Assembly: GCF_003086295.3 (NCBI RefSeq) | Contig: NC_092051.1 | Coordinates: 19,525,940-19,589,939 of the forward strand | Source of the DNA: Arachis hypogaea | Taxonomy: Eukaryota > Streptophyta > Magnoliopsida > Fabales > Fabaceae | DNA: 64,000 nt | Reading direction: 5' to 3' | Shown here: positions 1 through 11,269 of the stretch, piece after piece | Layout of the letters: every line of letters begins with the position of its first letter | Numbering within the stretch: the stretch's first letter is position 1 | Program-made: the position numbers and the translations under genes | The notes under the pieces: model-generated | What the model was told of the DNA's origin: nothing | What the model saw: only the letters and a program-made list of their open reading frames with translations | The model's database searches: none

Positions 1-3000
1 CTCAATCTTGAATGCTTTTCTCATATGTTCTGTAACTTTCTCCGCAGTGTCTGAAGCAAACTTTGTACCCGATACTTTGGAATCAGAACTTGTCTCTTCT
101 GACTTCTCATCAGCTTTTACCCCAAGCAATTGCCGCATGCCAAGGGCAAAAGTTCTTGCATTAGCAAGCCTTTGTATATCAGTCACTAGTTTCTTTATAC
201 TATCTACCTCAACTGACTGATAGCTCAAAACAACACCATCTGGATCATAATGTATGTGTGAATCAATGTCAGCCGTATTGGCGATTCGAACACCTGAGCC
301 CCATGGTGTAGCACTGCTCCCTTTCTGAAGCTCCCATAAATCCCTGAAGTGCTGATCATTTATTTTAACATCCCAATGCATGCAACCAGGTCTGCCAAGT
401 CGCAAGCATATATGTTGCCATGAATCACCTCCGGCAAATGGAAGTCGGAACCAAATGTTAGAGGATGCACTCCTTAAACCCACTTCTTCAACGTATGAGA
501 TATCTAATGAATCCATTTGACTCGTCAGCCTAGCATGCTTAATGCAAAGTGAACAGTGCCTGACCACATGAAGCAGGGCTGCTATATAAATGCTAGATGG
601 GGCATTCCCTTTATTTGCTTCTGCAATCAAACTTCCATAGCTGTATCCTTCAGCCCTAGATATCATTTCAGTAGGTACAAACCCTTGTGGCAAAGACAGT
701 TGAGAGCCAGATGAATCCAAAATCTTTCTCCTCTTGCAAATTGCTGAGTTGTTTTCAAGACCCCGAAGAGATGGAATCAAATTCAACATATCTGAAGCTG
801 TTCTCTTCCAAGATCTTTTATCGTGTTTGGGTATAACATCTTCATTGCCTGTGGATTCCATTGCCTGGGCTGCAAATAGTCATTTCGGCAGTGATGTGTG
901 TTTTTAGGTAATATATATAACAGCATGCAAATACATTATATGATAAAGTTGAAGAGAAGAAAGAAAGTATCTTACATATGGGAGTTGAAGCACATGAATT
1001 GGCTCCAGCAGCCTTGAGTGATTCAGCTTGAGGTCCATTAGGTTTGGAATTAGGTACAGATATGCGACAACTAGTTGGTAGAGAAGGAGATAATAGTCGA
1101 GATGACAGACTTCCACCTAAACCATCATTAGAGGAATCACTCAGTACTCTATGTTGATCTTCATCCATAGCAGTTGAGGACACAATGTCAACTGAATGCG
1201 GAGATTTAAGAGAAGCCAGATCCTGTTCAGACTTTGAAACAAATAACCTTTTCCCAGCTGCGCTCCTTCCTTGTCCTGTGGAAATTGATCCAACAGAATT
1301 GGATTGAACTGGGCCCTTCACACTGCCTGATGAGAACATGGAATCACTATAGTGGTTTGTAACACCTGAAGGTTTTGTTACATTGTTAACCTGAGATATT
1401 TGCATGCCTCCTTCCCACTTTGGAGATGGGGTCCCAGCTTTTAGACTATGGAGATTCAATGGGACAGAACCATAATGTGAAGGTAGGGATCCATGATTTT
1501 GAACAGAGAATGGATATGCAGAAGAACCTTTCTCGAGTCCAAACACTTCATCAACAAGTGATGAAAAACCTGAAGGATGACCTTTTGCATTCTGTATGGA
1601 ACTCTCAAGTCGAATATCAGAGAGAAACTCACGTACAGATTGTTGATTTGGACAAGCAGCATTGGGCAAAAGAGAGTGTAATTTTCCCCAGTCAACCAGG
1701 CTTAAATTCATTTCATCTTCAAGTGCCTGCAGCTGTCCTATATCAATTCTTTTGACCCGCAGCACCTGATTAAGGACACCAAATAAAGTATCTTTTCCAG
1801 AAGAATCTGGCTGAGTCTCTAACAGCTTAAACAAAGGTTTAAAATCCTTATCAAGTTCCATCATCAGGAAATAAGAGCTCCCACAGTCTGGAAACGCCAT
1901 AATTAGCATTGCTGAACCATTCAAAATGTTTTTGGGTACTTTAACTGTACTGAATCCATGCTCGAATACCTACAAGAATGCCCAATAAGCCAGTGGTCTT
2001 AGGCAAGTCATTTCTGAATAACCAACTTAAATTCAGTCCAAAATAGTTTGGGAATTTGTCTTTTTCTTTTAACAATAAAAGGAATGAAAACAGGGAAATA
2101 TACCTCTAGCCCTAAGACTCTTCCGATAGATGCAAACAAGTGCAATAAACTTTTGCTTCTCAAGCTTACAAATACATCAGCTGCAGTCATAGATCCCTGA
2201 TTCAAAGCTTCTTCACATTCTAACAATGCTGAAGAAGCAACTATGTTTTGCGATGATTGAAGAAGGAAACGGCCATTTCTGAATAACATAACAGGGACAT
2301 AAATTTGAGAAACTAAACTCAAATGCCTAAGATATTAGTTAAAAGCATCTTAGAAAAGTAAGGTACCTGATATTAACTCCAAGAGTAAAAAAACATGAGG
2401 CATAGGCACGCACACGCAACACCTCATACCCTTCAGATTCCTTGCTGAAGCATTTATCATCCTTCTACAGACAAAAGCAGCTTCATCTTTTAAAATTTAA
2501 TGAATGGTTGAATGGGAAAGAGGTAGGATATAATATTACAAGATTTGTAAAAGGGTATCACAAATTCAGCCACAAATTGTATCATAGCTTGCAAAATTTA
2601 AAGGCCAACTGTGTTTACTGGAAAATTAACTACATGTCAAAAGTGTTCAGCAGCAAGTATTTACCAAGCAGCGGAAATTCCACACACACACATACATACA
2701 CATACATACATAACAAACAGAAGATATCAGAATCTAGCTACAGATAGTCCATGCAAGAATGATGAGAAGTACTTATGGTGCAAAATACGAAAATAGTCAA
2801 ATATCCATAATTCACGATATAGTTCTCGAAAGTTACAAGAATGTTAACAAAGGAAAAACCCCAAATTGGGGTGATACCAAACAAGAAGCATCAAACCACA
2901 TATGCCAAAACCCAAAAGAAACAAAAAAAAAAAATTTGCCCGATGTAGCATATCAAATTGATACTCCAAATGTTCCCTAACAAATGTACACTAACCTGTT

Positions 3001-4530
3001 TATATTCAACATCAGGTCCACCCAAGTGAGACTGGAGTACAACATCATCTGCTGCTCGACAGACCTGGTTATTTTTTCCCAGTTCTCTTTTAATCTCCAG
3101 TAGACGAGTATACCGGTTGCAGCTAATAGCTCTTAACAGCAACCTCTCAACATCAATACAACTCTGGTCCAAGAAAAACTCTGCCTCCTTGCCTGTTAGT
3201 GGATCTATGACAAAATTGCTGTGTATGCACTTTATCTGAAGATCTGACCCAGGTTCAATTTTTATGAATGGGCATGCACCTGAGTCAGACATGCCAGCAT
3301 TTTTATCGAACTCCAGCCAGTATATGATTTTTAAACCAGGAGTTCGAGGACCGGATGAATCAGATTCCCCGTCAGGGTTCTGCATGGAACTGGAACCTGC
3401 CGCATGACCCATTCCACCCTCGGATATGAGCTCAAATCGAATTGCATCTTTCCATCTTCCCTGTCGAAGAGCTTGCACTTGCCTGATGACAGTATCCATA
3501 ACAAGTGAAACACATAGATTGTGAAGAACCGAGTACAATATTGAAAATGGATTTTCTGCTTCCGCCATTCGTCTCTCTAGATCATCCCCGAGAACATGGC
3601 GCCGCATTAATTCTAGTTTGATAGGTTTATTCTTTTCACCAACAAGCAGCTCCAAATGTAATATCCTCCACATGGACAAGTGTCCCCTGTAACCAAGAGT
3701 CACTAAAACCTTAAACTCTCCATCCAACTTAATCAATGCCGTACCATCGAAACTTTTATCTCGGAAATTTCCTTCGGAAGAGAAACTTCTAGCAATTTCG
3801 ACCGCACAAGCGCGTCCAGCTTCTTCAAAGCAGGCTTTTGCTGTTCTTCATTCAAGGTATACTGGGTACCAACATCCTCTGTACATTTTGGCAACCGCTG
3901 GTAACTCCTCGTTAAGAGAATGTCAATAGCAGAGGGCACATCATAAACCGGAGCACGGGTTTGCTGAAGCCCCTCGTGCATAAAAAACAAAGAATCCGCA
4001 GCTTGAGTAAAACACATATCGTGATTTGAAACAGTCGAAGCCAGCGGCTGGCAGTGCTTTATCAAATGAACCTACAAAGCAAAAAACCTCTAAGCACATC
4101 CCATCCAACAAAGAAAGAAAAAACTTCCTTTCCCCTTTTAGTTCCAGCTCAACCAATGCCCCCAAACCACCCCGTAATTCTATTTATTATCAATTATGTA
4201 TCTCCCAAATACACAAAGTTTTGGAATTTGTAGAGACCAATGGATTGAATCAAGAATAGTGCTATGCCAGAAAAAATAACAAGATTTGATTTTTGGCGGG
4301 GTAACCTGTTGGCACCACTTGGAGAGCACATTGAGGCGAATCATGCGCTGCTGGGTCTTGCCGAGGAACTTGAGGATACTAATCTTCTTGTCTGTATCGG
4401 ACAATTCAGTGGACCTGCATTTCTCAACCAGTTCTTTCAGGCTGCTGTATGAATCTTGGGCAGCTCGGGAAACCAGGGTCGACAGCTCCAGGGTCGACAG
4501 CTCCACCGTCTGCCCTAACTCCGCAGCCAT
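1..4530 (-). CDS. MED14: MED14, Mediator complex subunit 14, first six exons (partial, one frameshift)
   Basis: MED14 (STRUWWELPETER in Arabidopsis) is the backbone/tail subunit of Mediator, linking activators to RNA polymerase II in the nucleus. The N-terminus starts MAAELGQTVELS and holds the family stretch LGKTQQRMIRLN. Exons on the minus strand: 4306-4530, 2996-4071, 2367-2464, 2104-2278, 976-1969 and 1-869. The last is open to the window edge, so the 3' end lies outside. All borders have GT/AG and phases agree (exon 1 gives 75 codons, phase 0). Recognisable pieces include LVTLGYRGHLSMWRILHLELLVGE in exon 2 (quoted in part: GYRGHLSMWRILHLELL) and NQGSMTAADVF in exon 4. Exon 2 is one base short near 3743: the frame runs into a stop about five codons later (around residue 189), while downstream sequence is intact in the other frame. 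This is either a real null allele or an assembly indel. Start: the first ATG, matching the family N-terminus. Confidence 0.93.
2682..2713. repeat. CA/CATA microsatellite in MED14 intron 2
   Basis: Short run of CACA followed by CATA units inside the 531-bp intron between MED14 exons 2 and 3. The same run is present in the duplicate at about 15497-15528, showing that the duplication was genomic (introns included), not through mRNA. Confidence 0.8.
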
Positions 4531-5017
4531 GTCTGTCTCTCAATACTCAGAAATTAGGGTTCTCACGCCGCAAATTTCCCCAATTTTGTTCCAATTAGAG
4601 CGAGCAAGGAAGCAAGAAGCAGGTATGAGTGTAGGAAGCAGAATAGGGCTTTCCCTCTCGCTCTTTCTCTCTTACAGAGATTCCCGTAGAGCAGCTTTCT
4701 TTACAACACGTGTGTTTTGTGGAGTAGCTTAGCGCACTCAAGGCTGGCGCAAGAAATTGATGGGTTGGCTAGTTTGCTAGGCATAAGCAAGGAAAAATCA
4801 TTATTCTTGAACCCTTTTGGTTTTCTTTCTTAACGCAGGGAAGGAGTACAAGGAAGGGATTCGAACCTGCAAACAGTGGAACAGAATTTTTCTTTTCTTT
4901 TTTATAGTGTAACCTAAAATTTAAAGAAAAATATTTGTTGATTATTTCTATTCTCAGAAAAAACTGGAAAGTAGAAATAATACTAACATTTGAATCAAAT
5001 AAGTATGTTAAATAAGG
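4531..5017 (-). promoter_or_regulatory. MED14 5' leader and promoter region
   Basis: Upstream of the MED14 ATG (reading the minus strand). A purine-rich stretch (GAGAGAAAGAGCGAGAGGGA on the minus strand near 4655-4675) is typical of a plant 5' leader or GA-type core promoter. No clear TATA box was seen, which fits a housekeeping gene. The region is short because a foldback element is inserted at 5028. The stretch near 4855-4870 contains a tRNA B-box-like GGATTCGAACC, possibly a SINE remnant. Confidence 0.45.
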
Positions 5018-5027
5018 CTTGGTCTTG

Positions 5028-5390
5028 GCCTTTTTTACCTAAATGCGCATTTAAAAAATATTAATTCTCAAAATGCGTATGGCTGAAAATTTTTCTGTAA
5101 ATACGCATAGTCATTTTGTGGCCGCTGCCCGTGAAATGGAAATGAACTCCATTTCAACTATGGTGCCCACGAAATGGGCCACCAATGTCATGCCAACCAC
5201 ACACGAAATGGATATTCCATTTCCATGAGGGCAGCAACGAAATAGAAGGTGATAACTTCAGTTGTATAAAATTTATAGTGCTTGGTTTGATTGATTAGGT
5301 GTTTAATAATTTTATACTTAAACATAAATAATTAAGATTAATGTTATAATATTGAGTTAGGATGATGCAATGATTGGCCAAAAACAAGAG

Positions 5391-5443
<53 letters not shown>

Positions 5444-6284
5444 AAAATAGAATAATTTGAGAATAGATATAATTTCAGATAAAAAAATTAGTAAAAATAT
5501 TTGATATGTGCTGAATGCTATTTAATGAATTAGAAATTTGTATTTTTTTAAAGTAGTTTTTATATTATTATATTTATTAAATATTGTATTTTTTTAAATA
5601 ATAATTTTTTTATGCGAATAAAATTGGATATGATAAAATTAGATGTAGAATTTAAGGTGCAAGTAAAATTTGAAAAGAAAAATTGTTGCTAGCGATTAAT
5701 ACGTTATTATGAATTACACTAAAAAAAATTAAATATTGATATCAAATTCTATATTGTTAAAAACATATTCATTAATTCATATACCTTTATATTAATATCA
5801 AATTTTTAATCCATTAAATAGCATTCAGCACATATCAAATATTTTTACTAATTTTTTCATCTGAAATTATATCTATTCTCAAATTATTCTATTTTTGCAT
5901 ATATATATATATATATGTTACTCTTGTTTTTGACCAATCATTGCATCATCCTAACTCAATATTATAACATTAATCTTAATTATTTATGTTTAAGTATAAA
6001 ATTATTAAACACCTAATCAATCAAACCAAGTACTATAAATTTTATACAACTAAAGTTATCACCTTCCATTTCGTTGCTGTCCTCATGGAAATGGAATATC
6101 CATTTCGTGTGTGGTTGGCATGACATTGGTGGCCCATTTCGTGGACACCATAGTTGAAATGGAGTTCATTTCCATTTCACGGGCAGCGGCCACAAAATGA
6201 CAATGCGTATTTACAGAAAAATTTTCAGCCATGCGCATTTTGAGAATTAATATTTTTTAGATGCGCATTTAGGTAAAAAAACCC
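5028..6284. mobile_element. Foldback non-autonomous Mutator-like element
   Basis: About 1.26 kb, made almost entirely of two long inverted arms (about 5028-5526 and 5813-6284) that match closely, including subterminal CCATTTC/GAAATGG motifs. Flanked by a 9-10 bp direct repeat TTGGTCTTG (5019-5027 and 6285-6293), the target-site size of Mutator-like elements. Ends read GCCTTTTTTACCTAAATGCG and the inverse. The same ends and subterminal sequence occur on the plant-mobile-domain element at 20311-22250, so this is a deletion/foldback relative of that family. No coding capacity is seen. Confidence 0.88.
5393..5440. repeat. (AT)n microsatellite
   Basis: About 24 AT units inside the left arm of the foldback element. 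The matching place in the right arm (about 5901-5916) has only about 8 units, so the array grew in one arm after the element formed. Confidence 0.95.
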
Positions 6285-6293
6285 TTGGTCTTG

Positions 6294-7150
6294 CGTATGA
6301 TATCTTGTGTGATCATATGTAATTTTAAATATTTTTTTCTGTTAAGATTTTTTTTAAATTATTATATTTTTATTTAAAAAATAAAAAACCGTCACTTTAT
6401 TTTAAGCAAGTAGCATGTCTTTAGAAGAGTCAAATTCAAAGAGGTTTTAATAAAGAGAAAAGGATGTTTTTCTCTTGTAAGATATTTAAATGATTAAAAA
6501 TATTATTTGTATACTAAAATCAATTATTAAAATTAATTACTATATATTTATATATAAATATATATTTTTTAATTTATTATTAATATATATTTTATATTTT
6601 TATATATATTTTTTATTGATAGTTGATTTTAATGTACATCTAACATAATTATTAAATAATATATTTTTTATTATAAAAAATAAATAACATTTATTTTAGT
6701 CTATTTGATTAAAATTTATTTTTATATCTAATATTTATATGATTAATAAAATATTTCAAAAAAAAGATTAACTATCTAATTTTATTTAATTTTTTTTTAA
6801 TTTCTTTAAATTTTTAATAATTATAAAAAATATAATTCAGAATGCACTATATTAGCTATAATTTTTAACTATAAATATTTACCATCTTCAATAATAATTA
6901 ATACTAAAGTAACAATTCAACTATTTAAAAATAAAATCCTAATTAATCATGCTAAAATAAAGTCAAATACTCAAATTATCCCAACAAATTTTATTATCTT
7001 CATAATAAATTATTTAACTACTAATCCAATGCCAAATAAATGAAATCAGTATTTAAATACCACTTAAAACATTAATTTTTATGTTTTTATTATATATATA
7101 TATATATATATCCCTTGGATAGATAGAGAGGGCAGAGTTTTTGGTTTTTT
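6294..7150. other. AT-rich intergenic stretch
   Basis: Very AT-rich DNA with simple TTTTTAATT-type runs and a short (TA)n near 7092-7112. No open reading frame, RNA gene or repeat structure that I recognise. Confidence 0.6.
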
Positions 7151-7152
7151 CA

Positions 7153-7265
7153 TGTTGTCAAAGAGTTGAACAATGAAAATAGATGGCGAGTGCCTGAACG
7201 AATTGATCGGGTCATGTAGGAACAAGGTTCAAGTCTATCGGTCTGTTAGGATGCCTTAGCTGCCT
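7153..7265 (-). pseudogene. rrn4.5S: Nuclear insert of plastid DNA: 3' end of 4.5S rRNA and spacer towards 5S
   Basis: Read on the minus strand, 7227-7265 matches the 3' end of chloroplast 4.5S rRNA (about CAGCTAAGGCATCCTAACAG, ending GACTTGAAC). It continues into the plastid 4.5S-5S spacer down to about 7153 (GATCAATTCGTTCAGG). The identification is from memory of the conserved plastid sequence. A few substitutions mark it as a nuclear copy. It is abruptly joined at 7265 to a petA piece of the opposite orientation. Confidence 0.82.
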
Positions 7266-7486
7266 CAAATTTATCCCGACGAGAACAAGAGTAATAATAC
7301 TGTGTATAATGCTACAACAGTGGGGATAGTAAAAAAAATCATACAAAAAGAAAAGGGGGATACGAAATAACTATAGCGAATGCATCGGATGGACGTGAAG
7401 TGATTGATATTATACTTCCAGGACCAGAACTTCTTGTCTCGGAAGGTGAATCTATCAAACTTGATCAACCATTAACGAGTAATCCT
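7266..7486 (+). pseudogene. petA: Nuclear insert of plastid DNA: internal petA (cytochrome f) fragment
   Basis: The plus strand encodes the cytochrome f stretch [17 protein letters not shown] followed by [12 protein letters not shown] and [10 protein letters not shown], a well-conserved part of the C-terminal half of plastid petA. Both ends of the gene are missing, and the homology stops at about 7486. Several residues differ from the usual plastid consensus (for example IILPGP in place of IIPPGP), as expected after transfer to the nucleus. Cytochrome f is the electron carrier of the b6f complex. This copy has no start, signal peptide or promoter and cannot function. Confidence 0.9.
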
Positions 7487-7492
7487 TATGTT

Positions 7493-8400
7493 ATACTATT
7501 TCATTCTCGACGATGAATCGATTTGATAGCTTAGCTTAGATATTGTTATTGATGATATTATATTGGTTATATATATATATAATTTTAATTAACTTTATTT
7601 TTTTACTATCATTATTTGCATAAATCTTCTTTTATTGTAAATTTTGATTTTAGGTGTAATAAAAAAAATTGCGTCATGCGTATTTAACTAAAAAACATTA
7701 AAATGATTTTTTTTATTTTAAGAATAAAAATTAATTCTTTTGGACTGATCTTCCAAGCAAAATTACTTTTTAAAAAAAAAATCTTTAAATTAACTACATA
7801 ATATACAATGTTAACGACTTAACGTACCTTGAATCTAGTACGAGAAGTTCAATTCTATATTTTTTATGAATTCACAGCAGTATTTTTTACTCTTAGTTAT
7901 ATTCAAATTTCACTTTTATTATCCCAACAAAATCAGTGAATTTACAAATTTTGTTGAAATTCAAGTGAACTTCATTAAAACTTAATGAGATCGTTTATGG
8001 GTGTGACAAATTTATTTTTATTTTCGTATAATTTAAATCGTATTGATATAGTTTAATTTTTTTTCATTTGATTCATATCATTTAAAACTGTAAATGATAA
8101 AAATTTTAATTTAAATTTTAAGTATATATATTTTAAATTATTCATTTAATTTAATTTAATGAAAATAAACATAATTGTATTGTTATAATAATATGACTAC
8201 AATAATATAACTACATTTATTTTATTCATATTAGCCATAGTTATTCCCAACTGATTTACCTTTTTTTGAATTTTAGGAATCATGAAGCTACTTCTTTTAT
8301 ATAATCTTTATAACAAATCAAACATGGAGCCTTTTTATTTATGCATATATGATAATATTAAGGTTCATGAATGCTTTGTGGCTAATAATAACGAGCATTT
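7493..8400. other. AT-rich intergenic stretch
   Basis: No gene or clear element seen. Some sequence directly after the petA piece (7487-7530) is less AT-rich and may be a further unrecognised organelle fragment. Confidence 0.5.
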
Positions 8401-8404
8401 AATA

Positions 8405-8560
8405 ATTGAATCGGGTTGATTTAATGATTAGTTCATTAATCTAATTAAATAAGTGTCGAGAGTTCGAATCTCGTCTTGTATATCAGGAAACTCTTAAATG
8501 AAATGTTAATTTTTAGTTGTAGTAAAACTTGTGTATCAATAAATGATAATAAAAAAAGAA
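8405..8560 (+). mobile_element. tRNA-derived SINE-like element
   Basis: A degenerate A-box (TTTAATGATTAGTTCATTA) is followed about 45 bp later by a good RNA polymerase III B-box GAGTTCGAATCTC, and the segment ends in an A-rich tail (AATAAAAAAAG near 8550-8561). This arrangement fits a tRNA-derived SINE. No target-site duplication was resolved, so this is a moderate call. Confidence 0.5.
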
Positions 8561-8663
8561 AAATATTCTCTAATATATGATAGTGTAGTGATTAACTCAA
8601 GCTACTCATGGAAATTAGACTTCACTTAGAAGTTAGTGATGGTTAGTCTTCAGTTACATACTT

Positions 8664-8757
8664 TTTTTTTTTTTACTAAAGATAGAAGATTCGAATCCGT
8701 AACCTCTTAATTGAGTATGGAAAGACTATGTCATTTGAGCTATAACTCATTGACTTC
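8664..8757 (-). mobile_element. tRNA-derived SINE-like fragment
   Basis: On the minus strand: A-box-like TATAGCTCAAATGACATAGT, then a B-box GGATTCGAATC about 40 bp on, then a run of A (the plus-strand T run at 8664-8674). This is a typical tRNA-related SINE head. The body is very short, so it could equally be a tRNA-like remnant. Confidence 0.5.
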
Positions 8758-9204
8758 AGTTACATACCCTTGAAGCTTCTATCCATGTAGAATGTAATAA
8801 AAATAAATATTAATAAATTTAAAAAAATAATAAAAAGATAACTTAATTTTGTAGATATGACATCTAAAATAAATTTATTTATGAGAATTATTCATAATCA
8901 TAAAAAAAAAATTGGTTTATAATTTTTTATATTTATTTCAAATTAAATACTATTTAAAAAATAAACAAAACTAATAATATTTATCCATAACTAATTTGTA
9001 AATTTTCATTTTCCTTTTATTACACAAAACAATAATGTATTCATATTTTTTTTAGGTATAACAATGTATTGATTTTTAATTATACTTAATTTAAGGGTTT
9101 CATATGTGTAATTGAACTCATATTTTTAAAAATATATTTTATATTTTAATATATATTCTACTTTTATAGCTAATTTTAATAACTAATTTTAATATATCTA
9201 ATAT

Positions 9205-9542
9205 GAGTAGTGCTAGGGAGCCAATGGCTTAAGCGTACAATGTGTACAATGAGCTAAATCTTTGGTTTATGAATAAAATGAACATCACCTATACTATCCA
9301 GAATAACCATCCGGATACCAGGGATATAAACATCTCATGTTATAAAAAGCTAATTTTGGGTTCACCAAGGATCGAACTCTTCACCTTCCGGATCTGCAAC
9401 TCTAATACCATGTCCTAAAATCACTCATCCCAAAAGCGTAACCTGACAGGATAATGTAACACTAATAATCATATCTCTAATACTTTCTAAACCTTCATTG
9501 TACACATTGTACGCTTAGATCATTGGCTCCCTGTACTTTCTC
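9205..9542. mobile_element. Small Mutator-type MITE (338 bp)
   Basis: Inverted ends GAGTAGTGCTAGGGAGCC and, inverted at the right end, GAGAAAGTACAGGGAGCC, both followed by shared GCGTACAATGTGTACAATGA. Flanked by a perfect 9-bp direct repeat ATCTAATAT (9196-9204 and 9543-9551). The interior holds a tRNA-like B-box on the minus strand (GAGTTCGATCC near 9366-9376). No coding capacity. Confidence 0.85.
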
Positions 9543-9559
9543 ATCTAATATATATTCTA

Positions 9560-9920
9560 CTGTGAAGAACAAAACCCTAGTAGAGCGTTTTTCCCTCCCG
9601 AATCAGTGAGCTTCACCAACGCCACCGCTACTGGAGCTGGCACCGGCGCCGCCGTTACTCTAAACAGAAGATTTGTCTCCTTCTCTTCTCCGATTCATGT
9701 TCGCACTGCTTCTCCCTGTGAATTTTCTTCCAATCTCACGTTAAGGTTTGAGTTTTTTCCCAAATCAGTGGAGGCTTCACCAACGCCACCGCCATTGGAG
9801 CTGCGCCGGCGCCAACGTTACCCTAAACAGAAGACTGGTCTCCTTCTCTTCTTCAAGTTCATGTTTGCATTGCTTCTCTCTGCGAATTCTTTTCGAATCT
9901 CTCATTAAGGTTTGGGTTTT
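9560..9920 (+). repeat. 164-bp tandem duplication in a gene leader
   Basis: Two copies of a 164-bp unit start at about 9611 and 9775 (both CTTCACCAACGCCACCGC). It follows AAAACCCTAG, a telo-box-like motif common in plant 5' leaders, and ends in AAGGTTTGGGTTTTTT, which could be a 5' UTR intron donor. GC content is much higher than around it. This is probably the leader of the gene candidate at 11270-12195, or of a gene whose first exons were moved here. Confidence 0.5.
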
Positions 9921-11269
9921 TTTTGTGCTTTCTACATCACATTACACTAATTTTCTACAATAGACTGCTAATTTGATTAGTTAATTTTTTATTTTGCTTG
10001 ATTTCTTATATGCTCTGTGATTATGTTGCATGCAAATAACGTGTTTGATGATTTGCCTCAATAAAGAGTTTAAGCTTGTGACATATTTTTACATGCTTAA
10101 TTTGGCTTGAATCTGACAAAAACATATGCTTACATGCTTAATTTGCCTCAATAAAGAGTTTAAGCTTATGGTTTCTTTTTTTGAATCTGACAAAAACATA
10201 TTTTTATATGCTTAATTTGGCTTGAATGACTGCTCAATCTTCCTCATCTTCACTTCTTTTCTCATTTAGAATCTTCTTATATAACTTGCAAAGCATTTAA
10301 TTTTATTTCTTATCTTGTTGCATATTAAGGATCTTGTTCGGTTTTATGTTGGTTGAAATGAAGAAGTTGTAGTTTAGGAACTTTTGATATTAGCATAATA
10401 GTAGTAGTAGTAGTAAAGTTCCTAATTGCTACTTCATTTTCATTTATGCCTGAAATCAATCTCTTTAAAAACATGCTAATTTTTGTTCTGTTTCTCTGCC
10501 TTCTTTTATTATTATCTTTAATTCTCTGCCAATCTGTTGTTGAAATGCAATACAACAACAAATTTAGATTTCAAGAACATTGAAGGAGTTTTTTTTATGG
10601 GTTCTCAGTTTTTCATTCCAAGTCTAAATTTAAACCTGGCATATTAGAGTACAATTATTATTCAAAGAGTAGAAATTATTCTTATTTATTAATTTGATTG
10701 TTAAAAAACTAAAACAATTCCTACATTGCATACTCCTTTGGCTTGATTTTGTTCATATTAAGATGTTTAATCTTGCATTTTTTTTGTTTGGATTATTCCT
10801 TTTCAAATTGATATATGGATTACGGTTCAATTAGATTATGGAATTATTATTGATTCATGCTTTCTTGATTATGACAAGTTCCAACTAGTTTTTCTGACAT
10901 ACATTGGTTTGGCCCTATTTTTGTACTTGTTATAAGAACAAAAAGTATTAAAAGTATATAGTGTACCTGTTAGAATCCTCTGAGCTGTTCTCCAAAATTG
11001 AAGGGGGAGCCATTGTTGTTGTTAGTTTTAATATGATGTGTCACTGATCTATCACTTGCGTTTGACTCTATCAGTTGTATATAACCTGTGTATGGCTCAA
11101 TATAAAGCCAAGATTACCCTCCAAGACATGGTCCCTTTCAGTCATGTCATCTATGACTTGCTCCATTTCCTCCATCAGGTGATGGAGTTTCATTATCCTT
11201 CTTTTCTTCTCTAAGTAATGTTCAAAGCACCTCTTTATATGGTACCTACTCTACCTCAATGCATCCAGC

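Noticed and set aside
1420..1755. 111-codon plus-strand frame (and its twin at 14236-14439)
   Set aside because: Antisense shadow of MED14 exon 5.
7266..7486. Functional cytochrome f gene
   Set aside because: Internal fragment only, no start, signal peptide, haem-binding N-terminus or membrane anchor; a nuclear plastid insert.
8405..8757. tRNA genes
   Set aside because: B-boxes are good but no cloverleaf, anticodon stem or acceptor pairing could be built; SINE-like remnants fit better.
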